Shown here: positions 1-10,543 of the stretch, one piece after another
Layout of the letters: every line of letters begins with the position of its first letter
How positions within the stretch are numbered: the stretch's first letter is position 1
Assembly: GCA_033439765.1 (NCBI GenBank)
Contig: JAULSN010000002.1
Coordinates: forward strand, 3,162,001 to 3,226,000
Source of the DNA: Lasiosphaeria ovina
Lineage: Eukaryota; Ascomycota; Sordariomycetes; Sordariales; Lasiosphaeriaceae
Length of the DNA stretch: 64,000 nt
Direction: 5' to 3'
Notes under the pieces: model-generated
Told to the model about the DNA's origin: nothing
Databases searched by the model: none
The model's input: only the letters and a program-made list of their open reading frames with translations
Translations under genes and position numbers: made by a program

Positions 1-1
1 A

Positions 2-1116
2 CTCCTATCAGGCACCGCCACTCCACTTCACCAACCGTCTCCGGGACAGACGCCGGCCCACACTCCGCTCGAGATACAGTCAGACTCGGACGAGGCGCCA
101 AAGGAGCGTTCCGCGGCCTCCCTGCTTGCCAGGCAACTGAAAGAAGCGGCCAAGAGCGCCGCCCTAAAGCTGACGGGCTCCCAAAAGGCGCCCGAGGCTC
201 AAAAGGAACAAGCCCCAGTCAAACAGCTGACCGACCCATCAAACAAGAAGACTATTGACGATTTTGTCATTCTCGAGGAGATGGGCCAAGGCGCATATGG
301 ACAGGTCAAGCTTGCACGCTACCGGAACAACGCGAAGAGGTGTGTGTTGAAGTACGTCACAAAGCGGCGTATTCTAGTGGACACGTGGACTCGGGATAGG
401 CGGCTGGGGACGGTGCCGCTTGAAATCCACGTTCTCGACTACCTACGGAGAGACGGGTTTCGGCACCCCAACATTGTCGAGATGGAGGACTTCTTCGAGG
501 ACGAGGTCAACTACTACATCGAGATGGTGCCTCACGGGCTGCCGGGAATGGACCTGTTCGACTACATCGAGCTGCGGACCAACATGGACGAACAGGAGAG
601 CCGCAGCATCTTTGTGCAGGTTGCACGGGCGATTCACCACCTCCACACCAAGGCCCAAGTCGTCCATCGCGACATCAAGGACGAAAACGTAATTCTGGAT
701 GGCGAAGGCCGGATTAAGTTGATCGACTTTGGAAGCGCGGCATATATCAAGAGCGGGCCCTTTGATGTTTTTGTGGGCACCATTGGTGAGTTAACGTTTT
801 CATCTCCTTTTTAGGTTTCTCTCTTCGACACTGACTAACCTTCCCCATAGATTATGCTGCCCCCGAAGTCTTGGCGGGCAAACCTTACGGCGGCAAGGAG
901 CAGGACGTGTGGGCTCTCGGCATTCTCCTCTACACCATCATCTACAAGGAGAACCCCTTCTATAGTATCGACGAAATCATGGACCGCGACCTCCGTGTCC
1001 CCTACACAATCAGCGACGATAGCATCGACCTGATCCGCCGCATGCTGGATCGCAACGTATCCCAGCGCCTCGACATTGAGCAGGTGCTGGCACATCCATG
1101 GTGCCAGATGGAATGA
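2..1116 (+). CDS. PAS-kinase-type Ser/Thr kinase, C-terminal part (5' end outside window)
   Basis: The 3' portion of a serine/threonine kinase. The reading frame is open from the first bases, so the start lies upstream. Exons are 2-785 and 851-1116, with an intron at 786-850 (GTGAGT...CATAG, branch-like CTGAC). A Ser/Pro/Ala-rich linker precedes the kinase domain, which shows the glycine loop GQGAYGQVK, catalytic loop HRDIKDEN, DFG in IDFGSA and AAPEV at the activation-loop end. The stretch KRRILVDTWTRDRR followed by GTVPLEI is characteristic of PAS kinases (yeast Psk1/Psk2, animal PASK), which couple nutrient state to glycogen and translation control. PAS domains would lie upstream and are not visible, so the subfamily rests on the kinase domain alone. 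It ends about 90 residues after the intron, as expected for a kinase C-terminus. Confidence 0.88.
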
Positions 1117-2159
1117 ACATAATTTTAACGAAAGGGGGAAGGGGAAAAAAAGGGTACGGCTCAGAAGCCTGGGGGAGGGGACGTGGAACTGAAATATTTT
1201 TATCATCATTTTCTATCTTTGTTTTTTATGGCGGCATTCATGAAGAAATCATTGGCTTTGGGCATGGGGCAAAGAGACAGACAGGGAAAGCAGAAAGATT
1301 GATGGGTAGATATATTATTTGTTTCTATATCATAAACGCATCACATGAAGCATGTCTGGCCCCTTTTCCTTATCCTTGTCCTCGCCAGCAGCGGTGGCTG
1401 TGCGGGTGTGTTTATGTATGATATATCTATCTCCAAAGAGCAAGGAGAAGGAAAAGAAACATACGCGAATAGTGTACTGGCTTCTTGCCTCTGGTTGTTG
1501 CCTCAGTCGGTTTAAGAAGCCAGAGAAGGCATCGGAGAAAAGTCAGAGACGACTGGGTGAGACTACTTGGACATGTGGCTCTTTTTTCATTGAGTGTTCT
1601 CGAGGTGAAAAGGGGCGAAGAAGGGGGTGATGCCTGCTTTTATTTTTGCATTTCAATGACTGCCGTACGGGGGTGGCGAGTCAGGTTTTCCTTTCGGCGT
1701 ACCCATTTCGCCCCTTTTCCGCAATTCAAATTCTTTTCCCCCCTTTTTCTATTTCAGGTTCCCAGTATTCTACGCAGCGCGGGTGTCAGTGCGAGTCTGA
1801 GAGCGTGATATTAGAGAGACGGGGCAAGGTAGAAGAGAGATAAAGACGTCCGGAAAATTGGGAAATACAAAAGAGACAGGAGGGAGATTCTTATTTCATA
1901 TTTTTTTTTTCGAACAACTATTGAATGGATTCAAGGGTGCTGGCTAGCTTGTTGTAATTACCAACCTGTTTGCCCCTGTCTCGGTTCATATGTTTACTAG
2001 TTGACAAGCTCCGATTAAGTAGGTGTCTAATTTGTGGCAAAGCAGATAAATTAGGTATATACATAGGAGCCGCTGGGTTGGTCCGTAGTCCGAGTCAACC
2101 AGTTTACAAAATACAGCCCCTGCAATGGCCTGCCACAGCGGGGGGGCATTATTCCGGCT
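1117..2159. other. Convergent 3' intergenic region
   Basis: This 1 kb spacer lies between the stop codons of two convergent genes. It is rich in T and purine runs and probably holds both 3' UTRs. Several short open frames are present, but none has recognisable motifs or splice structure. Confidence 0.6.
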
Positions 2160-4647
2160 TCAGCTGCCCTTGCCCATCGGCTGCAGGCCGAATATCTCAT
2201 CCGACGAAACATTCATTTCGTCGTGCCCCCCAGAGGTTACTTCGCCAAAAAGAAAAGCGTTGCGCTCCCGGCTGGGATTATGACGCTTTTTCGGGGGTGT
2301 TGTATTGTTGCTGGGAGACCGATTTGACGGGGAAGATGATGCCTTGAGAGCGGATGATGCGGTTGTGTCTGGCTCAAGCATCCAAGAGAATGATGACTGT
2401 GCTAGTGTTGATCGAGTTGGGATTGGACCCTTGGGCCTCCCTTTTGGGGCAATAGAGACGTGTGGTTGACCGTCAGACACTGGTGTTAAAGGCACGGCGT
2501 CCAGATTGTTTTTGAAAGCCGTTACAACGTTTTCTTCTGGGGGCTCAGTGTCCATCTTGTCGCCGTCATGGACTGTTTGCTGTGGTTGTGGGCCCTCCTC
2601 CTCCGGCAAAGTAGCCAACCCATTAGTCTTAGCCTCCGATTCTGGTGATGATAATGCTGATCTCGCTTCCTCGACAGCCGACGAAGTCATTATGACCGGC
2701 GTTGTGTCTAGGGCAACCGTTGGCGACTTGTTGTCAATGTGTGTCGAAATCGTAAGCACGGTTAGGGAAGGCGGTTCCTCATCGGGAAGCTCGAGCGAGG
2801 TGTCTTCTAAGCAAGCCTTGACGAACTGAACTTTGGACGCAGCGATCTCGACAGCTTCAATGTGTTTCTCCTTGTCCCCCTCCAGTTTAGAAGCAGCCAC
2901 GTGCTTGAGGTTTGTAATCGACTCATCTAGCATCGCTGCCAGCTGGCGGTTTCTCCGTTCCATTAACGACACAGCGAGTGAGCGTTCTGGGGCTGCCGGC
3001 TGATTCTCACTGAGCGAGATGCGGGATCTCCTGGTAGAACTTCGAGCCTCCTGGAGGCCCTGAACGTTACGCCGGATCTCGCCCATGGCGTCACGAACTG
3101 CCTGGTTAATCCCGAGCTTCTCACCTCGCTCAAGCACGCCTTTGGCGGCGCCTTGAAACAGAGCCTCAACCCCGCCGGGCTGTTGCAGCAGCCTTACTGG
3201 CGAAGAAAGCGGCGACTTAGCACCTAGCGTTCGCTGGCGCAGGCTGCCAAAAGCTTGAAATGAGGGTGTGGAAGGCCGCGGGCCGGTGGAAGCCGCGGTC
3301 AGACTCCTGCCAGTATACTTTGATATTAAAGCGACGCCGCCAGCGGCGTTGAAGTGGGATTTCAGATAGATGGCATCGTCGACGAATGTATGGGGGCCGT
3401 TGGGGGGCTGTGGGGCTGGATACTTGAGCATGAGCTGTAGAGCTACCGAGTAGTCGGCTTCAAGCACTGCCGAACGTGTTAGTCTTGTCACGAGGCAAGG
3501 TTGGCACCAAGCAAGCGGGCTTACATGTCCACCGAAGTCTGAGCAGCATGGCAACGCAGATGAGGTCGATCAGTTCCAAATTCGGATCGAAGGCAAATAG
3601 CGTGTCCCAAAGAACCAGCAGCTGGTCAAAGGGGAACTCCCTGCCGAATAGGAGGCGAATCCAGCGTCTGGCTACAGTCAGGCCTAGATCCCGGAACAAT
3701 TGCTTCAGTGGTTGGCTGGACTCACATTAAGAATATCTGGGGCAAAACCTCAATGTTGCGAAGGTGAGTTGCAAGCTCCTGGTCGATTTTCATGAGGGCA
3801 ACTTCGTGGATATACTTTGACTTCTCCACAATGGTGTTCCTGTCATGGGCGGTTGATGCCGCCGTGTCGGAGCCCACTTCGTAGAAGTCGCTCGCACTGG
3901 CCATAACGGTGGAGAACAAGGCGTAGGCGTCGTGCTCGACAAAAGACAAGTCGAGCATCTCCACCATGGTGGCATCGGCGAGCTCGTCGGCCGCGGCAAC
4001 AGCAGAGTCGATGGCGTCCTGGACGACAACATAGACGATGGGGGCTAGCAGCTCGTGCATGCCCTGACGATAACCACCGACGGCTGGGTGCAGCTTGCAG
4101 TAGAGGAATAGGATGTCGAGGATCATAGTCTGGACAGCATCTTGGTGGTAGAAGGGCTCGTCGGGAAGCCTGCGAACGTCCTGCAGGATCTCGGACCTGA
4201 CAAGCTCGTCCTTGCGCACCGTGTGCCATGGCGAGTTGGGGTCATCGGCTAGAGGGTCGAAAGACAAGTCGGCTAGCTGCTCGGGGTGGCGGATGAACTT
4301 GAGGTGCTGGTCCGACACCGACGTGTACGAGGCACGGAGCTCGCGCAGCATGTGCGGCCACTGGTCGGTGGGGGCGTGCTGGAAGAGCAGAAAGGCCTTC
4401 CAGCAAACAGAGCGGCAGCCCGACAGGCATGGGCTGGCGTCGCCATTCGACCCGACGGCGCGCTGGAGGTCGGCGATGCCGGGGCCGTGCCTCAACGTCT
4501 CGGCCCATCTCGACCTGGCGATGCGGTGGTACTATGTGAGTTCGGCATGCCTCGTCTTGGGGCCTCGGCTTGGGTTGGCTTCACTTACTTTGCTTCAGCA
4601 TAAGACCTCATCATGGCCACCCGCTCCGTGGCATCCTCGATACTCAT
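2160..4647 (-). CDS. TBC-domain Rab GTPase-activating protein, TBC1D5-like
   Basis: A four-exon gene: 4647-4589, 4514-3726, 3667-3525 and 3466-2160, giving about 765 residues. Splice sites were chosen to keep the frame and join conserved motifs. Exon 1 ends with MRSYAEA and exon 2 continues SRWAETLRHG; exon 2 to 3 restores IRWIRLLFGREF; exon 3 to 4 restores LLRLRWTLLEADYS. The TBC domain spans roughly residues 55-330, with the arginine-finger motif EILQDVRRLPDEPF (Arg near 134) and the glutamine finger YRQGM (Gln near 170). The SPCLSGCRSVCWKAFLLF start and the LFGREFPFDQLLVLWD box match the TBC1D5 group, which acts on Rab7 and retromer at endosomes. The C-terminal 400 residues are low complexity, with Ser/Pro-rich and basic parts. 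Function is inferred from the family. Confidence 0.87.
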
Positions 4648-5644
4648 GAATAAATAAGTGAGTTAGACGAGGAAAAGTCTCCTGTCGTGCCTTCCGAGTT
4701 CGGGTCTTAGGTTCCAGGTTCCAGGTTCAAATGCGACAACTTTGGTCCAGTCCGTTGTTCGGTGATGGAGGTGAGGTAGTTATTGGCCTTAAATCAGGGT
4801 TGCTGGCAATGACATGTCGTTCAGCTTGAGGTGACCTAGGTGGGGGATAATACCTTACTTATGCAGCTCTGAACTGCTACTGTATTACGGAGTGGGAAGG
4901 TACGCTACGCTACGGAGACGAAGTGCAGCTGCGCAGCACACCGATAGCTGCAGCAGGATGAGTGGCAGTTGCATTCCCAGTTGCTGCACTCGTCGCGGGT
5001 TGCACTTGCACTGCGTGACTGCAGCCAAGTGGGGGGAGGCTGGAACCGTCCGTTTCTCGTCGCCCGTCGCCCAATCCCACCACTGGGGAGCATGGATCTT
5101 TAGCACGCCTGCCCCGTAACATCCCCCTGGTTCTCGTCCCATTCCTGGCACCGTTGTTTGGCAGCCAGCCGTGAGGTGCTCTCCCGTCTTCCACGGAGCC
5201 TGGTCCATTGTGCCGTCCAGCTCCTCGGCCCAACGTCAGCCAGCCTTGAACTTCCATGAAACCCATACAACTCGCAGCTCCCACTCCAAAGGCCATCGGT
5301 AATCGGCGACGAGGACAGACTGGCTGCCAAGCGCATGAGCAGGCCTGACTCACACATTTAGCTCGTCTCCTGGACCACTGAACGCCTTGGCAGCTCTCCA
5401 GTCGCGAACATCGGGAACTAGAGAGTCCCTGAAAGCTAAAGAGGGCCCGCCATCATCGCGTGCACGAGGACAAAACATAACTAAGGAGCCACGCAATACT
5501 GGAGCATCTACGTTTCTGAATGACAGCCCGCGTGTTCCTTCACTATCGGACCCTTGATCGCCATGCCTCTGCCTTGCAGGCGCTTCTCTTGGATACTTGA
5601 GTCGCAAAACCCCTGAAGCCCCTGAACTCACTGAAGCCGGCATC
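4648..5644. promoter_or_regulatory. Divergent promoter region between the TBC and Laa2-like genes
   Basis: A 1 kb spacer between two divergently transcribed genes, so it should hold both promoters. Short open frames occur on both strands without coding character. No clear TATA box was found. Confidence 0.5.
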
Positions 5645-7414
5645 ATGTCCGCCGATTTATTTGCCGCTTTTGAGGCTCCGGCTCCGAGCTCCAACGCGCA
5701 ACAAAACCAGACTGCTAAACCCGGCAGTGTCCCGGCCGCGCCTGAAAACGACCCATTCTCTTTTTTGACATCGAGCCTCGCCAGCCCCCAGTTGCAGTCT
5801 AATAACCGGCAAGCTTCGCAATGGCCGCCATTCCAGTCTCAGAACTCAACCCAGGCCACGCAAGCAAACCCGTGGTTGCCGGCGCAAAGTAGCCAGCCGC
5901 AAAATGTTGGGTCCTGGGGAGACCTTGGCGCTCTCACAGGAACACAAGGTGTTTCTTCGTTCTTGGCTCAAGAACCGGAACCTGCTAAATCAGAATATGA
6001 CGACGACGACACATGGGGCGACTTTGAAGTTCCAGCGGCTGTCCCGAGCCCGCAGACGGACCCGCCGCGCAACCGCATTACCAGAGCGTCTACGATTGAT
6101 ATAATGTCCAACAAGCTTGTCGACATAGGCTCGACCACCTCTACCCTGGAGCCGTGGCAGGAGCGGCCATCCTGGGAGCGGCCTGTCTCGCAAAAAAGCG
6201 TGCCCAAGCGTGACCTAAACGTCCTATTTGATGCCGACGACTTTGACCCCGACGAGGATGGAGAGAATGATTTTGGCGACTTTGAAGCTGCCGCTGCCGC
6301 TCCTAAACCCGCCGCATCATCAAAACCCATTCCCGACCTCCTGTCCCTTGATACCCTCCCGGCTCAAAGTGCAGCACAGACAAGAAAACAGCCTCCGGGA
6401 CTTCTCTTGTCCAGCTTGAGCCTATCTGGGAATTCTACCGCTTATCCTCAAGCACCAAAATCCCCTTATGGGTCCTTCCAGAACCGGAAACCCTCTCCTG
6501 TCAAGGAGCTCAAGGTCAAAACGCCACAGCCGCCCGAGTTTCCAACAGAGGCGAAAAAGGGATCGCCTACCCCAGTAACAGCCTGGCCAACTGTCGGCGA
6601 AGACGGATTCGACAATGAATGGGCAGATTTTGAAGACCTCCCGGGAACCCCGGAGCCCAAACATGCAAATGGGTCTACGGCCCCGAGTTCGGACCAGGGT
6701 GAGCTCGGGCAAGCCAATTCAAAGGCTGTCGGTGTGACTTCGTCCCCGGACCAACCCAGCCGCCCACCACCAACTAACGTGCCTCCACCTTCAATATTAC
6801 TCTCCATCTTTCCACAGTTGCTTGATCTCGCCACAACGTCGCTTCTCAAACCAGTTAGTGCAGTGTCAGCCCAGACGAAAGAGCGTGTGCTCTCTGACAC
6901 CGTTACCGTAACTTTTCTGCGCGGCTATCTTGCGCTCGCCACGGTCGCCGCGCGCGTCATTGCTGGCCGCAAACTGCGCTGGCACCGAGACAAGTTCTTG
7001 ATGCAAGGCATGGCTATCTCAGCTGCCGGGGGCAAGGGCGGTATGAAGCTTGCCGGAATCGACAAGACGCAGTCAACCCGCGAGGACCGCGAGGCCGCCG
7101 ATGTCATCGACATATGGAAAAGTCAAGTGGGACGCCTACGCTCTGCCGTCGCCGCTGCGAATGCCGCCATGACAGATGGCGGACCGCCGCTAAAGATTCC
7201 CGAGCTCAGCGTCAGCCTCCCAACCCATACGGCGACCATGGTGCCCACGGCGCCAAAGCCATGCGTCATCTGCGGCCTGAAGAGAGACGAGAGAATCCCA
7301 AAGGTCGACTTTGACGTCGAAGACTCGTTTGGCGAGTGGTGGGTTGAGTTTTGGGGCCATAGGGCTTGCAGGAACTTTTGGGTTGAACATGAAGCCAAGC
7401 TGAAGCAACGTTGA
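5645..7414 (+). CDS. Laa2-like AP-1 clathrin adaptor accessory protein (DUF5102)
   Basis: A single-exon gene of 589 residues. The ATG at 5645 (MSADLFAAFEAP) is preferred over an upstream in-frame TTG. Most of the protein is disordered and rich in Ser, Pro and Gln. Three acidic aromatic motifs are spaced along it: DDDDTWGDFE (near residue 124), ENDFGDFEA (near 210) and NEWADFED (near 326). Motifs of this W/F-G/A-D-F-E type bind adaptin appendage domains. The C-terminal 200 residues are ordered and end with a CVICGLKRDER motif and a Trp-rich stretch (EWWVEFWGHRACRNFW). The MSADLFAAF start and overall plan match fungal proteins related to yeast YBL010C/Laa2, which partners Laa1 and AP-1. Some databases label these proteins ppk6 kinase, but no kinase motif is visible. 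The role is inferred. Confidence 0.7.
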   Translation: MSADLFAAFEAPAPSSNAQQNQTAKPGSVPAAPENDPFSFLTSSLASPQLQSNNRQASQWPPFQSQNSTQATQANPWLPAQSSQPQNVGSWGDLGALTGTQGVSSFLAQEPEPAKSEYDDDDTWGDFEVPAAVPSPQTDPPRNRITRASTIDIMSNKLVDIGSTTSTLEPWQERPSWERPVSQKSVPKRDLNVLFDADDFDPDEDGENDFGDFEAAAAAPKPAASSKPIPDLLSLDTLPAQSAAQTRKQPPGLLLSSLSLSGNSTAYPQAPKSPYGSFQNRKPSPVKELKVKTPQPPEFPTEAKKGSPTPVTAWPTVGEDGFDNEWADFEDLPGTPEPKHANGSTAPSSDQGELGQANSKAVGVTSSPDQPSRPPPTNVPPPSILLSIFPQLLDLATTSLLKPVSAVSAQTKERVLSDTVTVTFLRGYLALATVAARVIAGRKLRWHRDKFLMQGMAISAAGGKGGMKLAGIDKTQSTREDREAADVIDIWKSQVGRLRSAVAAANAAMTDGGPPLKIPELSVSLPTHTATMVPTAPKPCVICGLKRDERIPKVDFDVEDSFGEWWVEFWGHRACRNFWVEHEAKLKQR

Positions 7415-7783
7415 TCTATGGCTAGAGATTATAGTAGTACGTAATTAGGTGTAATGTAACTCGAGAACTATTCAGTCTGAGATCTAATGGAGCTCGTAGA
7501 CTACGGACTGAACTTGTTGGGAGGAAAAGGGGAGGTTCAAGGGTTAGGGTTGTTGGCTTTCACTTGCCTGCCGGAAGCCTTATCGCACGGCCGATAAGAA
7601 TAAACGTTACGGATGTCCGTGCTCATGCGGCAGTCATCGAAGTGTGGCTGGTGCGGCGGGCCGTCCCCGGAACCATTCATCTTCAAAAAGTTGGACTGTC
7701 TGGCGCGCAAACCCCACAGCACCCTTCAACAAGTATATCGCGGCCCTTACGACTCTTAGACCGATCTAAGACCCACAGCTGCA
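7415..7783. promoter_or_regulatory. Short tandem spacer with the NSRP1-like promoter
   Basis: 369 bases between two same-strand genes. It should contain the 3' UTR of the first and the promoter of the second; no specific site was recognised. Confidence 0.4.
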
Positions 7784-9178
7784 ATGAGCAAGCCATTCTC
7801 TTTTGGGCTAAAGAAGAGCGCGCCGTCAAAACCCCCGCCGCCGCGACGGAAACCCGCGACATTTGGGGGCGATGACGACCATGACGAAAATGCGCCAGAA
7901 AACAACGGGGTCTTCGGCCGCTTGCAGTCCAACAAGGCAAAGATAAAAGCCGCGACAGGGACAGCGGGGGCAGTGGTGGTGCCCGTGTCAGAGATTAGCG
8001 GGTTTGACACGATAGGCGCTTCAACGGGGGCGGGCGGCGGCGACGACGACGCCGCAGACGAAGACGGCGATGGCGCAAAGGGAAGCAGAAAAAAGAAGAA
8101 ATTCCCCAACCACATCGCGCCGCCGCCTTCCCTCGGAACAAAGTCGAAACTCGCGGCGGGCGCTGTGACGCAGTTTGGCGACCTGTCGAGCGCGCTCGAG
8201 TCGCGCAAGTACGCCGAGGCGGCCGAGGGCGCCGACCCGTCCATCTACGACTACGACGGCGTGTACGACTCGCTCAAGCTGCCGGCGAAGAAGAAGAAGG
8301 ACGACGAGGACGCGGAGGGCGCGGCGGGGGAGAAGCGGCCGCGGTACTTTGACGCGCTGCAGAAGGCTGCCGAGGTCCGCGAGCGCGACCGGCTGATCGC
8401 CGAGGAGAAGCGGCTGAAGCGGGAGCGCGAGGCCGAGGGCGACGCGTTTGCCGACAAGGAGAAGTTCGTGACCGAGGCGTACAAGAAGCAGCAGGAGGAA
8501 AACCGGCGCCTCGAGGCCGAGGAGAAGCTCCGCGAGGAGGCCGAGGCCAAGAAGAACAAGAACCGGGGCATGGCCGACTTCTACAAGCAGATGCTGGATC
8601 GCGGCGAGGAGGAGCACGCCGCTAAGATCAAGGCGGTAGAGGAGCTTAAGGCCGGTGGTGCCGACGCCGCCGCCGAGAAGAAGGGCGAAGAAGACGACCC
8701 GGACAAGGAGAAATCGGCGACGGAGCGCGCGCGCGAGATCAACGCCATGGGCGGCAGCATCATCCTCAACGACGACGGCGAGGTGGTCGACATGCGGCAG
8801 CTGCTCAAGGGCGGGCTCAACGTGGCGCCCAAGAAGAAGACGGAGCTCGAAAAGGACAAGGCCAAGAAAGCGGCAGCGGCGGCGGCCGGGCGCGGAGGCG
8901 CGGGTGGCGGCATCGGCAGCAGCGGCCCGACGCGCGGCATCTTTGTCGGCGGCGGCAAGCAGGCCATGCGCGAGCGGCAGACGCGCATGCTCGAGGCGCA
9001 GCTCGAGGAGACGCTGAAGCGGTCGCGCGAAGAGGAGGAGGAGGAACAGGCGAAGGTCGAGCTGTCGGCCAAGAGCCGCAAGACGGAGTCGGACATCTCG
9101 AGCGCAAAGGATCGCTACCTCGCGCGCAAGAGGGCCGCCGAGGAGGCAAAGAAGAACGGGCTCGCCGACGTGCCATAA
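7784..9178 (+). CDS. Nuclear speckle splicing regulatory protein 1 (NSRP1/CCDC55)-like
   Basis: A single-exon gene of 464 residues starting MSKPFSFGLKK. After a Pro/Ala/Asp-rich leader, the conserved block IYDYDGVYDSLK (near residue 165) is followed by RPRYFDALQKAAEVRERD and a long, highly charged helical region (KFVTEAYKKQQEENRRLEAEEK, then NRGMADFYKQML). This order is diagnostic of the NSRP1 N-terminal domain (DUF2040), found in proteins that influence alternative splicing in nuclear speckles. The C-terminal half is Lys/Glu/Ala-rich, with a Gly-rich linker and a second coiled coil. GC content is very high, so long shadow frames occur on both strands. Splicing function is known for animal homologues and inferred here. 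Confidence 0.85.
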   Translation: MSKPFSFGLKKSAPSKPPPPRRKPATFGGDDDHDENAPENNGVFGRLQSNKAKIKAATGTAGAVVVPVSEISGFDTIGASTGAGGGDDDAADEDGDGAKGSRKKKKFPNHIAPPPSLGTKSKLAAGAVTQFGDLSSALESRKYAEAAEGADPSIYDYDGVYDSLKLPAKKKKDDEDAEGAAGEKRPRYFDALQKAAEVRERDRLIAEEKRLKREREAEGDAFADKEKFVTEAYKKQQEENRRLEAEEKLREEAEAKKNKNRGMADFYKQMLDRGEEEHAAKIKAVEELKAGGADAAAEKKGEEDDPDKEKSATERAREINAMGGSIILNDDGEVVDMRQLLKGGLNVAPKKKTELEKDKAKKAAAAAAGRGGAGGGIGSSGPTRGIFVGGGKQAMRERQTRMLEAQLEETLKRSREEEEEEQAKVELSAKSRKTESDISSAKDRYLARKRAAEEAKKNGLADVP

Positions 9179-9584
9179 CCCCTACGCGCAGACTGTACTA
9201 CCAACTCTGCTTGTACTACTTATGAACACGGAAAAAAGAACCAAATTTTCCCCCAGTTACCTTGAATTTGACTTCCGAGTCGTCTTTCCACCGGCTATGC
9301 CAAGACCCTGGGATGGTGTTGTGAATAGTGTATATTGTTTTGTACACAGGACCCCCTTTCAACGGACGCACTGCACTGCACCGCACCGACTCCTTACGTC
9401 CCCCGCGTCTATCGTCTATTTGTCCATATCGTACAAGGCGCGCCAGAACTACTCATACCCTCCAAACCTTCTACCCGCCGCTGGCCTATATATATATATA
9501 CATGTGCGGGCGTTTTAGGGGACCTTTGCTCCTTCGCTCTCTGTTTTTCTTCTTGGTTTTTTTTTTTGGTGGAATGTGTAAAAA
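9179..9584. other. Convergent 3' spacer with TA microsatellite
   Basis: 406 bases between the stop codons of convergent genes. It contains a short (TA)n run near 9488-9500 and a T-rich tract near 9541-9570 that may hold 3' processing signals. Confidence 0.5.
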
Positions 9585-9905
9585 TCATGTGCTGTGGCCG
9601 ACCGCTTCTTGCAGCTTCTTCATATATGTCGCGTTAACGGCGTTCCAAGCCGCCATGTACTTGTCCATGCACTGCGTGACGCACGTCTTCTCGCCGCTCG
9701 ACAGCGAGCTGCCCGGTTTCGGCACGCACTTCTCGAAGCAGTTTTGGTCGATTTTCTAGCAAGGGATTTAAACATTTTAGGTACAATATTAGATATATTG
9801 TTGTAGTAGGTATGTACATACGTCGATGAGCTGCCGCGCGTTGGCCATGTCCGACTCGGTCAGGATCTGCCGGATGACGGCCTTTTTTACCGAGTCCGAA
9901 TCCAT
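9585..9905 (-). CDS. TIM13: Mitochondrial intermembrane-space translocase subunit Tim13
   Basis: A two-exon gene encoding 84 residues: exon 9905-9822 (28 codons), intron 9821-9756 (GTATGT...CTAG), exon 9755-9585. The twin CX3C motif is complete (CFEKC and CVTQC, 15 residues apart). It is followed by MDKYMAAWN and preceded by an N-terminal helix ending ARQLID. The FEKCVPKPGSSLSS block is typical of Tim13. With Tim8 this subunit forms the hexameric chaperone that escorts hydrophobic precursors such as Tim23 across the intermembrane space. Length and intron position are normal for a fungal small Tim. The protein is too short and split to show as one open frame. Confidence 0.95.
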
Positions 9906-10543
9906 TGCTGTCTTGGGTTTGTTGGGTGGGGGCAAGGTTCGCGGGAATAGTTATTGGGTATGCGAGCAGAGGGGTGTTTTCGGTGCAATTCTGCTGTGCT
10001 GGTCTGGATGCTGCTTGAAACCGTTCGTGGATCACAGGCCGGAAAGGACGAAAAAAAAATACGGGAACTTCAAACTGAAGTCGAAGGTGTGGCGCAGGGT
10101 TGGGGCTGGACCTTATGGAGCTTCTTTTGGGCTAGTTCAAGCAATCACCCTCCCTGCCCTGGGCTTGGAACGAAAAACGAACAGGGGTAGCTTTTTGCCT
10201 GGAATACGCCGCAAGGCCCTCCCCCACCCCCCCTGGCCCAGCGTAGTCAACCCCGGACTTTTCAGTAGGCAAGCAACCGGACCAGGGTTCCACCTCTGGC
10301 GAAAAGGCCAGCTAAAGCGGTTGCAACCAACGTTGTCCAGCATCATAGCGGCCGAATTGGACCGCCACACACGACCACCCAGATATCTCGCCATCGGCCT
10401 TTTTTTATTGTCTTTTCTTTCGTTCCTTTTTCTTATACACTCTCTCGCAGCACTTTAAGGGTGCCTCACGAGAGGACAATTCTACCCTTCTGTCCGACCC
10501 CTTACGAAGCCTAGGCACCCGCGCGCGACGCTCTTGGGGAGCC
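9906..10543. promoter_or_regulatory. Divergent promoter of TIM13 and the L-lectin gene
   Basis: 638 bases between divergent start codons. Short C-rich and T-rich tracts are present near 10210-10240 and 10400-10440. No coding signal was seen. Confidence 0.5.
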
